Source of the DNA: Bacteroidales bacterium
Lineage (GTDB): Bacteria; Bacteroidota; Bacteroidia; Bacteroidales; UBA932
Length of the DNA: 36,009 nt
Reading direction: 5' to 3'
NCBI GenBank assembly: GCA_017454265.1
Contig: JAFTDJ010000008.1
Location: 1-36,009, forward strand
Part shown: piece by piece, positions 17,445 to 26,272 of the stretch
How the letters are laid out: the number at the start of each line of letters is the position of its first letter
How positions within the stretch are numbered: the stretch's first letter is position 1
The notes under the pieces: model-generated
Database searches by the model: none
The model's input: only the letters and a program-made list of their open reading frames with translations
What the model was told of the DNA's origin: nothing
Translations under genes and position numbers: made by a program

Positions 17445-19541
17445 ATGAGCAGGAAAAACAACAAACAGTCTCACGGCAGCAAGAAGAGGCCAAAAACTCT
17501 TCAAGAATACGTAGGTAAGGTTCAGATGACCCGGGAGGGGTTCATCTTCGTGATAATCGAGGGTCAGGACGACGACGTTTATGTAAAGGCTTCACGCACC
17601 CGCCACGCCCTCAACGGAGACCTGGTGCGCGTAGCTGTAAAACACGGGAGCACCGCAAGCAAACGGCGCGAGGGCGAAGTGGTGGAGGTGCTGGAGCGCA
17701 GCAAGGCTCCTTTCGTGGGCTACATGCACTTCGTGGGCGCCCAGGCATGGGTGCTTATGCAGAGCAGGAATATGCCCTACGACATTCAGGTTGACGCCGG
17801 GCAGGCGCGCGACCTGGGGGCCGAACCCGGAATGAAGGTCGCCGCCGTTGTGGACGGATGGAAGCGGGGCGAAGCCTGTCCCTTCGGACATCTCACCGAC
17901 GTGCTCGGAACCCCGGGCGACAACGATACCGAGATGCACGCCATCCTGGCCGAGTTCAACCTCCCCTATCGCTTCAGCGAGGAGGTAGAAAACGCAGCGG
18001 ACAAGATTTCCGAAGAAATCACAGGCAAGGACCTCAAGGGACGCAGGGACTTCCGAGACGCCCTCACCTTTACCATCGACCCTTCAGACGCCAAGGACTT
18101 CGACGACGCCCTCTCGTTCCGCAAGCTGCAGAACGGCAATTACGAAGTGGGCGTGCACATCGCAGACGTTTCCTGGTACGTGCATCCGGGCGATGCCGTG
18201 AACGCCGAGGCCCGCGAACGCGGCACCTCGGTATATCTGGTAGACCGTACCGTACCCATGCTCCCCGAGAAGCTCTGCAACAAACTGTGCTCACTCCGTC
18301 AGGACGAGGACAAACTTACCTTTTCCGCCGTCTTTGAAATAAGCCCCAAGGCCGCGATAAAGTCCCGCTGGCTCGGACGTACCGTAATCCGCTCAAACCG
18401 CCGCATGGACTACGAACAAGCACAGGCCATCATAGACAATCCGCCGGAGGAGACTAAACGCACCCCTTTGGATGAGGCCGTGCTCACCTTGAACGGGCTG
18501 GCCAGACAACTGCGCGCAGCACGCTTCAAGGCCGGAGCCATCAACTTCGACCGCCCGGAGATGAAGGTTGAAGTGGACGAAAACGGCAAGCCGCTGCGGG
18601 TGTACCAGAAAATAGCTCGCGAGTCAAACAACCTCATCGAGGAGTTTATGCTGCTGGCCAACCGCACGGTGGCGGAATTCGTAGCCACCGGCGGAAAGAT
18701 GAACGGAGTAGCCATGAAGAGCGCCAAGACCTTCGTGTACCGTGTGCACGGGGAACCCAACTTCGAGAAACTCGAGGGCCTGCGCAGCTTCGCTTCCAAC
18801 TTCGGTTACAAAATGGCGGAGGCGACAAGCGGCAAGGGTGCGGCAAAAGCCCTGCGGGAGCTGCTTGGCGACGCCCAGGGCAAGCCAGAATACGACGCCT
18901 TCGAGAACATTGCCCTGCGCTCCATGGCAAAAGCCGTGTACAGCACCGACAACATCGGCCACTACGGTCTCGCCTTCCCCTTCTATACCCACTTCACTTC
19001 CCCCATCCGGCGTTTTCCGGACCTCATGGTACACCGCCTGCTGGGCAAATACCTGCGAGGCGAGGACTCAGCGGAGAAGGCACATTTCGAGAAAGAATGC
19101 GTGCACGCCTCTGAGCGTGAACTGGTGGCAGCCGACGCTGAACGTACGAGCGTGAAGTACAAGCTCGTAGAGTTCATGCAGGACAAGGTGGGGCTGGAGT
19201 ATGACGGAGCCGTTTCCGGCCTCACGGAATGGGGAATGTATGTAGAGCTCGACGAAACCCATATCGAGGGAATGGTGGCGCTGCGGCAGATGCGTTCCGA
19301 CTTCTACGAATTTGACGACGGCCACTACCGCCTCGTAGGACGCCGCAGCGGCAAGGAATTCCGTCTGGGCGACCGTGTGCGCATCAAAGTGGCCGGCGCC
19401 AACCTGGAACAAAGACAACTGGATTTTGAACTGATAGAAAATGAAGAAGACTATTCCTTGGATCCCGCTGCTGCTCCTCGCCGCACTCCTGCTGCAAGGG
19501 GGAAACGCGGCCGCGCAGTCTCGAAAAGAAAGGCTCGTTGA
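17445..19541 (+). CDS. rnr: Ribonuclease R (RNB family 3'-5' exoribonuclease)
   Basis: The 698-residue enzyme degrades structured RNA from the 3' end. It has N-terminal cold-shock-like RNA-binding domains, an RNB catalytic domain with the acidic motif DPSDAKDFDD at 212-221 (metal-binding Asp212, 215/218, 220 and 221), and an S1 domain ending near residue 660. The C-terminus is a Lys/Arg-rich tail, common in RNase R, but here the last 101 nt are read in another frame as the signal peptide of the M28 peptidase. The gene starts 2 nt after manA. Length is on the short side of normal. Confidence 0.95.
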   Translation: MSRKNNKQSHGSKKRPKTLQEYVGKVQMTREGFIFVIIEGQDDDVYVKASRTRHALNGDLVRVAVKHGSTASKRREGEVVEVLERSKAPFVGYMHFVGAQAWVLMQSRNMPYDIQVDAGQARDLGAEPGMKVAAVVDGWKRGEACPFGHLTDVLGTPGDNDTEMHAILAEFNLPYRFSEEVENAADKISEEITGKDLKGRRDFRDALTFTIDPSDAKDFDDALSFRKLQNGNYEVGVHIADVSWYVHPGDAVNAEARERGTSVYLVDRTVPMLPEKLCNKLCSLRQDEDKLTFSAVFEISPKAAIKSRWLGRTVIRSNRRMDYEQAQAIIDNPPEETKRTPLDEAVLTLNGLARQLRAARFKAGAINFDRPEMKVEVDENGKPLRVYQKIARESNNLIEEFMLLANRTVAEFVATGGKMNGVAMKSAKTFVYRVHGEPNFEKLEGLRSFASNFGYKMAEATSGKGAAKALRELLGDAQGKPEYDAFENIALRSMAKAVYSTDNIGHYGLAFPFYTHFTSPIRRFPDLMVHRLLGKYLRGEDSAEKAHFEKECVHASERELVAADAERTSVKYKLVEFMQDKVGLEYDGAVSGLTEWGMYVELDETHIEGMVALRQMRSDFYEFDDGHYRLVGRRSGKEFRLGDRVRIKVAGANLEQRQLDFELIENEEDYSLDPAAAPRRTPAARGKRGRAVSKRKAR

Positions 19542-20901
19542 ACACGTATATTTCTTTGCATCCGACTCACTGAAAGGCCGGGCCGCAGGAACGGCAGACG
19601 CAGCAAAGGCGCGCGACTACATAGTTGCACGCTACAAGGAATGCGGGCTGCAGCCCTACTTTGGCGGAAACTTTGTAGTGCCATTTGAGAAAAACGGCAA
19701 GCAATACGCCAACGTGGTGGGCATTATAGAAGGCAACGAGTTGAAAGACGAATACATAGTGCTCGGGGCGCACTTCGATCACCTGGGAGTCAAAAAAGGC
19801 GAGATTTACCCCGGAGCCGACGACAATGCATCCGGCAGCGCTGCTCTCATTGAAATAGCCCGTGAGCTCTGTGCCAACCGGGCCAGCCTCCGGCGCAGCG
19901 TGATAATTGCGGGCTTCGATGCCGAAGAAATCGGCCTCTACGGGTCTTCGGAACTGGCAGATTTCCTGAACGCTCTCGTGGGAACAGAGAACATCAAGCT
20001 GATGATGAGCGTAGATATGGTGGGATGGTACGGGCGCAATAAAAAACTCACCCTGGAAGGTGTGGCCACCATAAAGGACGGCCGCCGCATGGCCGCCAAA
20101 GAAGCCGCCGCATTCAACTTGAACATAAGGGCAAAAGACTTCGAGACCTCGGTCATGACCGCAACCGACACAGAAGGATTTGCGAAGAAGAAAGTCCCGA
20201 CTCTTGCTGTTTCTACCGGCCTGCACCCCAGCTACCACAAGCCATCCGACACCCCGGACAAGATTGACTACGACGGGCTGGACCGCATCAGCGGCTATCT
20301 TTCAGACTTCGCGCTGGAAGCTGCTTCCGACCCTCAGTTCGCCGCCAGCGGACGGGTAGCGCGCAAGCATAGGGACGGCGCGCCGGTATTCGAAGGAGGC
20401 GTCATAGGCTCCATAGGAGGCGCATCGTTACGCTTCCCTTCCGCCCAGGTAAGGACAGACCCTCGTATGAACTACAACGCCGGCCTGCTGGGGAGGCTCA
20501 ATTTCGGCCTTGCCGCCGTTCAACTGGAGGCCGTTTACGAAATGAGCAACGCCCGCTTCCCCTCCATTTATGCGCCCCTTGGTACGCCTCAGAACTATAC
20601 GCAGAGGGCGGTGACCGTTCCTGCGTACCTGCTGCTCAGGTCCGATGGTTCCACGAACTCCGCATTCGTAGGCTTCGGCGGCTTCTACCGCTATGCCTTC
20701 AACAGGCAGTTCGGAGAAGAAGAACTCGAAGGCGTGGGGCTCAATCCCCATCAGGCAGGTCTGGCTGCTGTATTCGGAATGCAGGTATCCGGGCTTCTGC
20801 TGCAGTGGGAGTTCCGCTGGCAACTGAATTCCGCCGTCACCGGAGGCATCGATGCACGCCTCAACAGCGGCAGTTATCTCACCCTCGGCTGGATATTCTG
20901 A
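19441..20901 (+). CDS. Exported M28 metallopeptidase with a C-terminal barrel-like domain
   Basis: The 486-residue protein has a Sec signal peptide (1-25, ending NAAAQ) and an M28 aminopeptidase domain (about 28-295). Two-zinc ligands are readable: His111 (GAHFDHLG), Asp127/128 (GADDNASG), Glu162-Glu163 (DAEEIGLYGS), Asp192 (SVDMVGW) and His266 (HPSYHKPSD). Residues from about 318 to 486 are different: alternating hydrophobic and polar strands rich in Gly, Tyr and Phe, ending in Trp-Ile-Phe, resembling a small outer membrane beta-barrel with a terminal aromatic BAM signal. This would display the peptidase on the outer membrane (inference). The start lies inside rnr (101-nt overlap), and the stop overlaps the dapF ATG as TGATG. 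Confidence 0.88.
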   Translation: MKKTIPWIPLLLLAALLLQGGNAAAQSRKERLVEHVYFFASDSLKGRAAGTADAAKARDYIVARYKECGLQPYFGGNFVVPFEKNGKQYANVVGIIEGNELKDEYIVLGAHFDHLGVKKGEIYPGADDNASGSAALIEIARELCANRASLRRSVIIAGFDAEEIGLYGSSELADFLNALVGTENIKLMMSVDMVGWYGRNKKLTLEGVATIKDGRRMAAKEAAAFNLNIRAKDFETSVMTATDTEGFAKKKVPTLAVSTGLHPSYHKPSDTPDKIDYDGLDRISGYLSDFALEAASDPQFAASGRVARKHRDGAPVFEGGVIGSIGGASLRFPSAQVRTDPRMNYNAGLLGRLNFGLAAVQLEAVYEMSNARFPSIYAPLGTPQNYTQRAVTVPAYLLLRSDGSTNSAFVGFGGFYRYAFNRQFGEEELEGVGLNPHQAGLAAVFGMQVSGLLLQWEFRWQLNSAVTGGIDARLNSGSYLTLGWIF

Positions 20902-21803
20902 TGAAACTGGAATTCACAAAAATGGAGGGCTGCGGCAACGACTACATCTACGTAGATACAAGCCGTTTTCTGGTCGATAACCCTGCCGCCTTGGCTATAC
21001 GTCTCAGCGACAGGCACTTCGGCCCCGGCGCAGACGGGCTCGTGCTGATTGGTCCTTCTTCCGTAGCAGACTTCTCCATGCGCATCTTCAACGCCGACGG
21101 GAGCGAGGCGCAAATGTGCGGCAATGCGGCGCGCTGCATTGGCAAATATGTGTACGACAGGGGACTCACCTGCAAAACTGCAATCTCGCTGGAAACGCTT
21201 TCCGGCGTGAAGCGGCTGCACCTGCATCTTGGGACCGACGGTTGCGTGGAGAGCGTAACGGCAGGTATGGGAAAGGCGGTCATTGCAGAGCCCGCCCTGG
21301 AGCTTGAAGCAGCTGGCGAGCGGTTTCGCGGCACGGTGGTGGATGTGGGCAACCCCCACTTCGTTGTGCTGTGCCCGGATGCCGAGGCCGTGGACCTGGA
21401 GCGTATAGGTCCGGCGCTGGAGCGTCACCCCCGCTTCCCTGAACGTATAAACGTAGAGTTCGTTTCCGTCATCCCGACCCCCTCTGTCATCCCGACCCCC
21501 TCTGTCATCCCGACCCCTTCTGTCATCCCGACCCCTTCTGTCATCCCGACCCCTTCTGTCATCCCGAGCGAAGCCGAGGGATCCCTCCGCATGCGCGTCT
21601 GGGAACGCGGCAGCGGCGTAACCCTTGCCTGCGGCACCGGCGCCTGCGCCTCCGTTGCCGCGGCCGTCACCGCCGGAGCCGTAGGCAGTCCCTGCACCGT
21701 ACAAGCCGACGGCGGCCTCCTCCTGGTCGTCTATAACGCAGACGGAGCCCTTCTGCTGAAAGGCCCCGCCCGCACCGTCTTCGACGGAACAGTGAATATC
21801 TAG
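20901..21803 (+). CDS. dapF: Diaminopimelate epimerase with a repeat insertion
   Basis: DapF converts LL- to meso-diaminopimelate for lysine and peptidoglycan synthesis. The two catalytic cysteines are Cys73 (MCGNAARC) and Cys244 (ACGTGACAS), and NPHF (151-154) and ERGSGVTLACG are also typical. The 300-residue protein is longer than most because residues 190-228 are an insert made of five Val-Ile-Pro-Thr-Pro-Ser units and one VIPSEAEGS unit, between NVEFVS and LRMRVWERG. The frame is kept, and both flanks align to the family, so the enzyme may still work if the loop is tolerated. The start is coupled to the M28 stop. The stop codon directly abuts the stop of the convergent outer membrane gene. 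Confidence 0.93.
   Translation: MKLEFTKMEGCGNDYIYVDTSRFLVDNPAALAIRLSDRHFGPGADGLVLIGPSSVADFSMRIFNADGSEAQMCGNAARCIGKYVYDRGLTCKTAISLETLSGVKRLHLHLGTDGCVESVTAGMGKAVIAEPALELEAAGERFRGTVVDVGNPHFVVLCPDAEAVDLERIGPALERHPRFPERINVEFVSVIPTPSVIPTPSVIPTPSVIPTPSVIPTPSVIPSEAEGSLRMRVWERGSGVTLACGTGACASVAAAVTAGAVGSPCTVQADGGLLLVVYNADGALLLKGPARTVFDGTVNI
21468..21587 (+). repeat. 18-bp tandem repeat (5 units) plus dispersed-type GTCATCCCGAGCGAAG element inside dapF
   Basis: Five 18-bp units lie at 21468-21557. Units 1-2 read GTCATCCCGACCCCCTCT, and units 3-5 differ by one silent base (CCCCTTCT). A sixth unit begins with the same ten bases and continues as GCGAAGCCGAGGGATCCCTC to 21587, ending in the 12-bp palindrome GAGGGATCCCTC (21576-21587). 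This last part resembles, from memory, a short dispersed repeat of the GTCATxCxGAGCGAAGC type found in many bacterial genomes. Every unit is a multiple of three, so copy-number change keeps dapF in frame. Confidence 0.95.
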
Positions 21804-24194
21804 TTACATGTCGTACGCCTTCACGTTCACATTCTCAATAGCCTTGAAACGACCGAAGCGCCAATAGACGTATATTCCGAACTTGCGCCCCAATCTCTCG
21901 TTGTAATTGTATTGTAGGAAATTGTCATACACAATTATGCTTTCTTTCCTGCCCCCGCTGTGAAAGACATCTGAGACAATCAGGGAAACTCCTAATCGGG
22001 GTTTGGAAAAATAGCGTGATATAGAAATGTCAGCCTGCGGTTCCATTATCAGTTTTGCAGATTGGACAGAGGCGGTTGAAGGTACAAGATGGAGATCGCC
22101 ATTCACTTCGAACCACTTGGAAGACCAGTTTATACCTGCCAAAAGCTTTGGAGTATCAATTGTGTTGGTCATCCCCCCAGGAAGTGTTACCCAGGTTTTG
22201 CTGTAACCGGAAACAATGGATATGCTCAGTGACTTGACCGGGGCAAGCATCGCCTGGGCGTCAAGTGACAAACTGCTGTTTTTGCCTATGTTTGCGAAAG
22301 TGCTGGTGGCCACTCCGTTAGAGTCAGTACTGATTATTCTTTGGATGGAATTGTTCCCTGAAGACCATCCTGAGCCAATAGATAACATGCGAATCCACTT
22401 CACAGAAGGCCTCAAAAGATAGTTAAGTGAAACCGTGCTGCTGGATTCGCCTTTTAATTCCGGGTTACCGGTTACCAAATTATAAGGATTATTGCGATTT
22501 ACATAAGGGTTGAGTTGGTTTATGTTCGGACGTCTGACGCCACGGTTGAACCCAAAGGATAATGAAGAACGTTTAAAATTCCAGCTTACACCTACACTTG
22601 GGAGGATGTTAAACCCCTGCCAATCCAATGGAACAGTTTCATTGGAAATAAAGAAAGTGCCGAAATTCCCAACATATTCACCCTTCAGGGTAACATGAGC
22701 TGACAATTTGTTTTCGAGGGCAGACGCCAGCATGATTGCACTTATATAACCTACATGTTGCCTGTAGTCAATACCTCGAGACTCAGTGGCAGAAACCGAA
22801 TTATTGGCAAAATGCCTGTTATAGTAACCACCGCTGAAAGAAGAGGAAAGATTTATTTGGTTTATTGTTATATCTCTTATGGTAAAAGTTGCGCTTGCCT
22901 TGTGTTCTGCTCTTCCGTTACTTGAAGTCTGAATATCGCCACCTCCGTAGCTTTCCTCATTGTTAGTTTGGTTATTCGAGTAGCTGTATTCGGTCTTCCA
23001 ATGGTATTTGTAATATCTGCCATTACTCGTTTTCGGACCGAAATCGCCGCTTAACGCCATTGCCCCGTTAAGACGGAATGGAGACTTGGAAGTACCATTT
23101 GTGTTGTTGGAACTGCTTTCAACAAGCTCATTACCGGCGCCAAATACTGTGGTGCTTGATTCCGCGAACGATTTACTGTCAGAAAAAGCACCGCCCAGGC
23201 TTGCATTTACGCGAAGCTCCTTGTCTTTGATATCACGGAACAGGGATGTGTGGAAACTATGGCTGTTGGATCGGCTCCACGAAGCAGAATAGCTGTCAAT
23301 CGTCATGTCGCCCATTTCCCGAACACTCTCGTTGGTAAGCGCAGGGGGGCCGGAAAACTCATAGCTGTACCCCACTCCAACACCTATCAACGGGGTATTG
23401 ATTACTACGTCCGCCGACGGCTTATGGCTGTTCTTAGTATCAGATTGAGCACAAATCTGCCCGGCAACGCCGTAGGGTAACTTTTTTGCCAGAGTAATGA
23501 GCATTATAGGCTCGGTATTTTGGTATTCAGGGTCACCAGGCAACACGAGTTCAATCGTTTTCATGTGGTCGGCTTTTATGAACTCCATCGGGTATTGGCG
23601 GGAGGCATTAATAAGGCCGCTCTCCTCTTGATCGATCAGGATTTTGCCGATTCTTGTATGCTCGAATTCGAGTTTGCCATTCCTTGATCCCACTTTAAGA
23701 TCCGGGATTCTCGACGCCATCTCCGTCATGCTGATTTTGGCCGCATCCGGGTCTTTGGACACATCGTAAGTGATGCGGGTCCCCTGCCTGTGAATGAGAG
23801 TACGGGTCTCCACGGCGGCTGCATCCAGCTCCTCACCTACTTCCAGGATTATTCTCCCGAGCGACAGCTCTGAGGACTTAACCTCAATGGAGATTCTCTT
23901 AGATTTGTGGCCAATATTCTCTACAAGTAAGTCATACAGGCCGGGGACAACAAGCAAGTGAAAGATGCCATCGTCTAAAGAAAGCGTCCTCGCGACCCTC
24001 TTTCCATCCTTGGAATACACGTAAACCTTGGACAGAGACAAAGGCGCATTGCTTCCTGCCTCAACCACGGTACCCGTAACGCTTGTCTTCTTCTCATCAG
24101 TGGAAAGAGCTACGGCATTTTGCGCTATAAGTCCCACCGCAGACAGCGAGACCTGCAGCACGATCAGTATTATTACATTAAGGAGTCTATTCAT
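21804..24194 (-). CDS. Outer membrane beta-barrel protein with a carboxypeptidase-regulatory-like N-domain
   Basis: The 796-residue protein has a signal peptide (about 1-25), a CarboxypepD_reg-like beta-sandwich (about 38-120, SVTGTVVEAGSNAPLSLSKV), a plug-like region (about 125-240) and a long beta-barrel rich in Ser, Asn and aromatic residues. This is the layout of the TonB-receptor-like OMP_b-brl_3 family of Bacteroidota. No TonB box is obvious and the ligand is unknown. The start at 24194 (MNRLLN) is preferred over an ATG six codons upstream because it opens the signal peptide. It follows the ACP-like gene by 34 nt, so they are probably co-transcribed. The sequence is AT-richer than dapF next to it. 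Confidence 0.82.
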   Translation of the reverse strand: MNRLLNVIILIVLQVSLSAVGLIAQNAVALSTDEKKTSVTGTVVEAGSNAPLSLSKVYVYSKDGKRVARTLSLDDGIFHLLVVPGLYDLLVENIGHKSKRISIEVKSSELSLGRIILEVGEELDAAAVETRTLIHRQGTRITYDVSKDPDAAKISMTEMASRIPDLKVGSRNGKLEFEHTRIGKILIDQEESGLINASRQYPMEFIKADHMKTIELVLPGDPEYQNTEPIMLITLAKKLPYGVAGQICAQSDTKNSHKPSADVVINTPLIGVGVGYSYEFSGPPALTNESVREMGDMTIDSYSASWSRSNSHSFHTSLFRDIKDKELRVNASLGGAFSDSKSFAESSTTVFGAGNELVESSSNNTNGTSKSPFRLNGAMALSGDFGPKTSNGRYYKYHWKTEYSYSNNQTNNEESYGGGDIQTSSNGRAEHKASATFTIRDITINQINLSSSFSGGYYNRHFANNSVSATESRGIDYRQHVGYISAIMLASALENKLSAHVTLKGEYVGNFGTFFISNETVPLDWQGFNILPSVGVSWNFKRSSLSFGFNRGVRRPNINQLNPYVNRNNPYNLVTGNPELKGESSSTVSLNYLLRPSVKWIRMLSIGSGWSSGNNSIQRIISTDSNGVATSTFANIGKNSSLSLDAQAMLAPVKSLSISIVSGYSKTWVTLPGGMTNTIDTPKLLAGINWSSKWFEVNGDLHLVPSTASVQSAKLIMEPQADISISRYFSKPRLGVSLIVSDVFHSGGRKESIIVYDNFLQYNYNERLGRKFGIYVYWRFGRFKAIENVNVKAYDM

Positions 24195-24228
24195 CCCCAG
24201 GTGAGCTCTCATCCAGAAGCGAAGATGA

Positions 24229-24594
24229 CTAAATAAGATAACTATATACCATCATTGCATAGCTATAAACAGTATAAGTAAGTGCATAAGCTAAAACTTG
24301 GCTATAGTTAATGGTAATACCATATTCAGCTTCCACATCTTGGGTAAACTCAAACATATCAACAGAATCCATACCTAGGTCAGACATCATATAATCACTC
24401 TCTTCAATACTGTCAAAGTCATATTTATCATATAACATGTCAATTATTCTCATTCTAACTTCATATGGAGTATAATTGTTCCGTGAGAGAGTCATATTCT
24501 CTTGGCAAGAACTGATTGTTTCAGCCTTTATGGGCTGATTCATAAAAGTAGTTATAGCCAGAAAGGCCATAACGGGTATGTAACGTATTCTCAT
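24229..24594 (-). CDS. Acyl-carrier-protein-like protein with an N-terminal signal peptide
   Basis: The 121-residue protein has an apparent Sec signal (MRIRYIPVMAFLAITTF, possible cleavage after Ala24) followed by an ACP-like domain from about residue 44. The segment SDLGMDSVDMFEFTQDVEAE (71-90) matches the phosphopantetheine site of acyl carrier proteins, with Ser77 as the expected modified residue. The last 25 residues are unusually rich in Tyr in place of a normal helix IV. ACPs are normally cytosolic, so an exported one is odd. Alternatively, translation could start at Met34 (24495), giving a cytosolic 88-residue ACP, but the upstream residues then have no explanation. It is very AT-rich and lies just upstream of the outer membrane barrel gene. 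Its function is unknown. Confidence 0.7.
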   Translation of the reverse strand: MRIRYIPVMAFLAITTFMNQPIKAETISSCQENMTLSRNNYTPYEVRMRIIDMLYDKYDFDSIEESDYMMSDLGMDSVDMFEFTQDVEAEYGITINYSQVLAYALTYTVYSYAMMVYSYLI

Positions 24595-24686
24595 AATAAA
24601 GCTAAATAATAGTGTTTACTTGATCATTTATATCGAAACCGCACCAGAATTGGACTGTGTAGTTGCCAGGGACAGCGTGCTCGCAA

Positions 24687-24712
24687 AGCCGCTGAGCGCT
24701 AGATCAGCGGCT
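24687..24712 (-). terminator. 9-bp hairpin spanning the gpmI stop codon (weak terminator candidate)
   Basis: AGCCGCTGA (24687-24695) and TCAGCGGCT (24704-24712) form a perfect stem with the gpmI stop codon in the loop. There is no U-tract after it on the minus strand, so intrinsic termination is doubtful; it may protect the mRNA 3' end instead. Confidence 0.3.
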
Positions 24713-26219
24713 CTGCGGTCATAGCCGCCGGCTGCGGCACACCCATCAACTTGAGAATGGTGGGGGCGACGTTGCAGAGGGCGCCGTCCTTCACGGTCTT
24801 CACCTCGTCGCCGGCACCTATCACAATGAACTGCACCAGGTTGAGGGAGTGGGCGGTGTTGGGGCTGCCGTCTTCGTTTACGGCATAATCGGCGTTGCCG
24901 TGGTCGGCAGTGAGCAGCACGGTGTAGCCGTGGTTAAGGGCACAAGTGACGGTGGTTTCCACGCAGCCGTCGATGCATCCGACGGCGTTGCAGATGGCCT
25001 TGTACACTCCGGTGTGGCCCACCATGTCGCCGTTGGCGTAGTTCAGGATAATAAGGTCGTTGCGCTCGCTGCGGATGGCCTCGCACAGGCGGTCTGTCAC
25101 CTCAACCGCGCTCATTTCGGGCTGCAGGTCGTAGGTCGCCACCTTGGGCGAGTTGACCAGGATGCGGTCTTCGTTCTCGAACGGGGTCTCGCGGCCGCCG
25201 TTGAAGAAGAAAGTCACGTGCGCGTACTTCTCGGTCTCGGCGATGCGGAGCTGCCTCAGGCCGGCCTTGGAGACGGTCTCCCCGAGGGTGTCGGTCACCT
25301 CCTCCTTGGGGAAGAGGATGTGCAGGCCCTGGAAGGATGCGTCGTAGGGAGTGAGGGTGCAGTAGTAGAGGGGCAGCGTGTGCATGCCTTCCTCCGGCAT
25401 GTCGTTCTGTGTGAGCACATTGGTGAGCTCGCGGGCGCGGTCGTTGCGGAAGTTGTAGAAGATGACGCAGTCGCCTTCCTCAACGGTGGCAAGAGGCTTG
25501 CCGCCCTCTGTGATGACGATGGGCTTGATGAATTCGTCGGTGACGCCCTCGTCGTAGGATGCCTGGATGCCGTCGAGCGCGTGCTCGAACTGGGCGCCCT
25601 TGCCCTCGACCAGCATGTCGTAGGCCTCTTTGATGCGGGCCCAGCGCTTGTCGCGGTCCATCGCGTAGAATCGGCCGCAGACGGTGGCAACCTTGCCTGT
25701 GGTCTGCGCCATCTTCTCCTCCAGCTCCTTCACGAAACCGTAGCCGCTGCGCGGATCGGTGTCGCGGCCGTCCATGAAGCAGTGCACGAAGACGTTCCCG
25801 ATGCCCTCGTTCTTTGCGACGGCGAGGAACTCGTAGAGATGGTCCAGAGAGGAGTGCACGCCGCCGTGGGAGCAGAGGCCGAAGAAGTGGAGCTTCTTGC
25901 CGCTCTGCTTGACGTAGTCGTATGCGGCCTTGATTTCCTCGTTCTCCAGCAGCTCGTGCTTGCGGCAGGCCATGTTGACCTTCACCAGGTCCTGATAGAC
26001 CACACGGCCTGCGCCCAGATTCATGTGTCCGACCTCGGAGTTGCCCATCTGGCCGTCTGGCAGGCCAACGTATTCGCCGCAGGCATGCAGGTGAGCCATG
26101 GGATACTTTGCGCGCAGGCTGTCGATGAAGGGTGCGCCCTGGGTATAGATTGCATTGCTGTGGTCGTGGCGACCTTCGCCCCAGCCGTCCAGAATCATTA
26201 AAAGAACTTTCTTTGCCAT
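24699..26219 (-). CDS. gpmI: 2,3-bisphosphoglycerate-independent phosphoglycerate mutase
   Basis: The 506-residue enzyme interconverts 3- and 2-phosphoglycerate in glycolysis using two manganese ions and a phosphoserine intermediate. The catalytic Ser61 lies in GNSEVGH, the N-terminal metal motif is LDGWG from Asp11, and ADHGNAD near the C-terminus carries further metal ligands. Length is normal. The gene is GC-rich like the housekeeping genes, yet AT-rich accessory genes lie on both sides, so it looks like a core gene flanked by acquired DNA. A TATCTTTG box 26 nt upstream gives it its own promoter. Confidence 0.96.
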   Translation of the reverse strand: MAKKVLLMILDGWGEGRHDHSNAIYTQGAPFIDSLRAKYPMAHLHACGEYVGLPDGQMGNSEVGHMNLGAGRVVYQDLVKVNMACRKHELLENEEIKAAYDYVKQSGKKLHFFGLCSHGGVHSSLDHLYEFLAVAKNEGIGNVFVHCFMDGRDTDPRSGYGFVKELEEKMAQTTGKVATVCGRFYAMDRDKRWARIKEAYDMLVEGKGAQFEHALDGIQASYDEGVTDEFIKPIVITEGGKPLATVEEGDCVIFYNFRNDRARELTNVLTQNDMPEEGMHTLPLYYCTLTPYDASFQGLHILFPKEEVTDTLGETVSKAGLRQLRIAETEKYAHVTFFFNGGRETPFENEDRILVNSPKVATYDLQPEMSAVEVTDRLCEAIRSERNDLIILNYANGDMVGHTGVYKAICNAVGCIDGCVETTVTCALNHGYTVLLTADHGNADYAVNEDGSPNTAHSLNLVQFIVIGAGDEVKTVKDGALCNVAPTILKLMGVPQPAAMTAEPLI

Positions 26220-26245
26220 ATAGTGTATATCTTTATTTCCGGACG

Positions 26246-26253
26246 CAAAGATA
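26246..26253 (-). promoter_or_regulatory. -7 promoter element TATCTTTG of gpmI
   Basis: An exact TAnnTTTG match on the minus strand, 26 nt before the gpmI ATG, in the 53-nt gap behind the serpin gene. Confidence 0.6.
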
Positions 26254-26272
26254 GCAAAAAGCCTAAATTATA

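Noticed and set aside
21468-21587. Possible CRISPR array
   Set aside because: The units are contiguous 18-bp tandem copies with no spacers, lie inside dapF in frame, and no cas genes are present.
24687-24712. Strong intrinsic terminator after gpmI
   Set aside because: The 9-bp stem is perfect, but no U-tract follows on the minus strand, so it is kept only as a weak candidate.
24849-26201. 450-codon open frame on the plus strand antisense to gpmI
   Set aside because: Val/Ala/His-rich low-information translation; gpmI on the other strand has all catalytic motifs.
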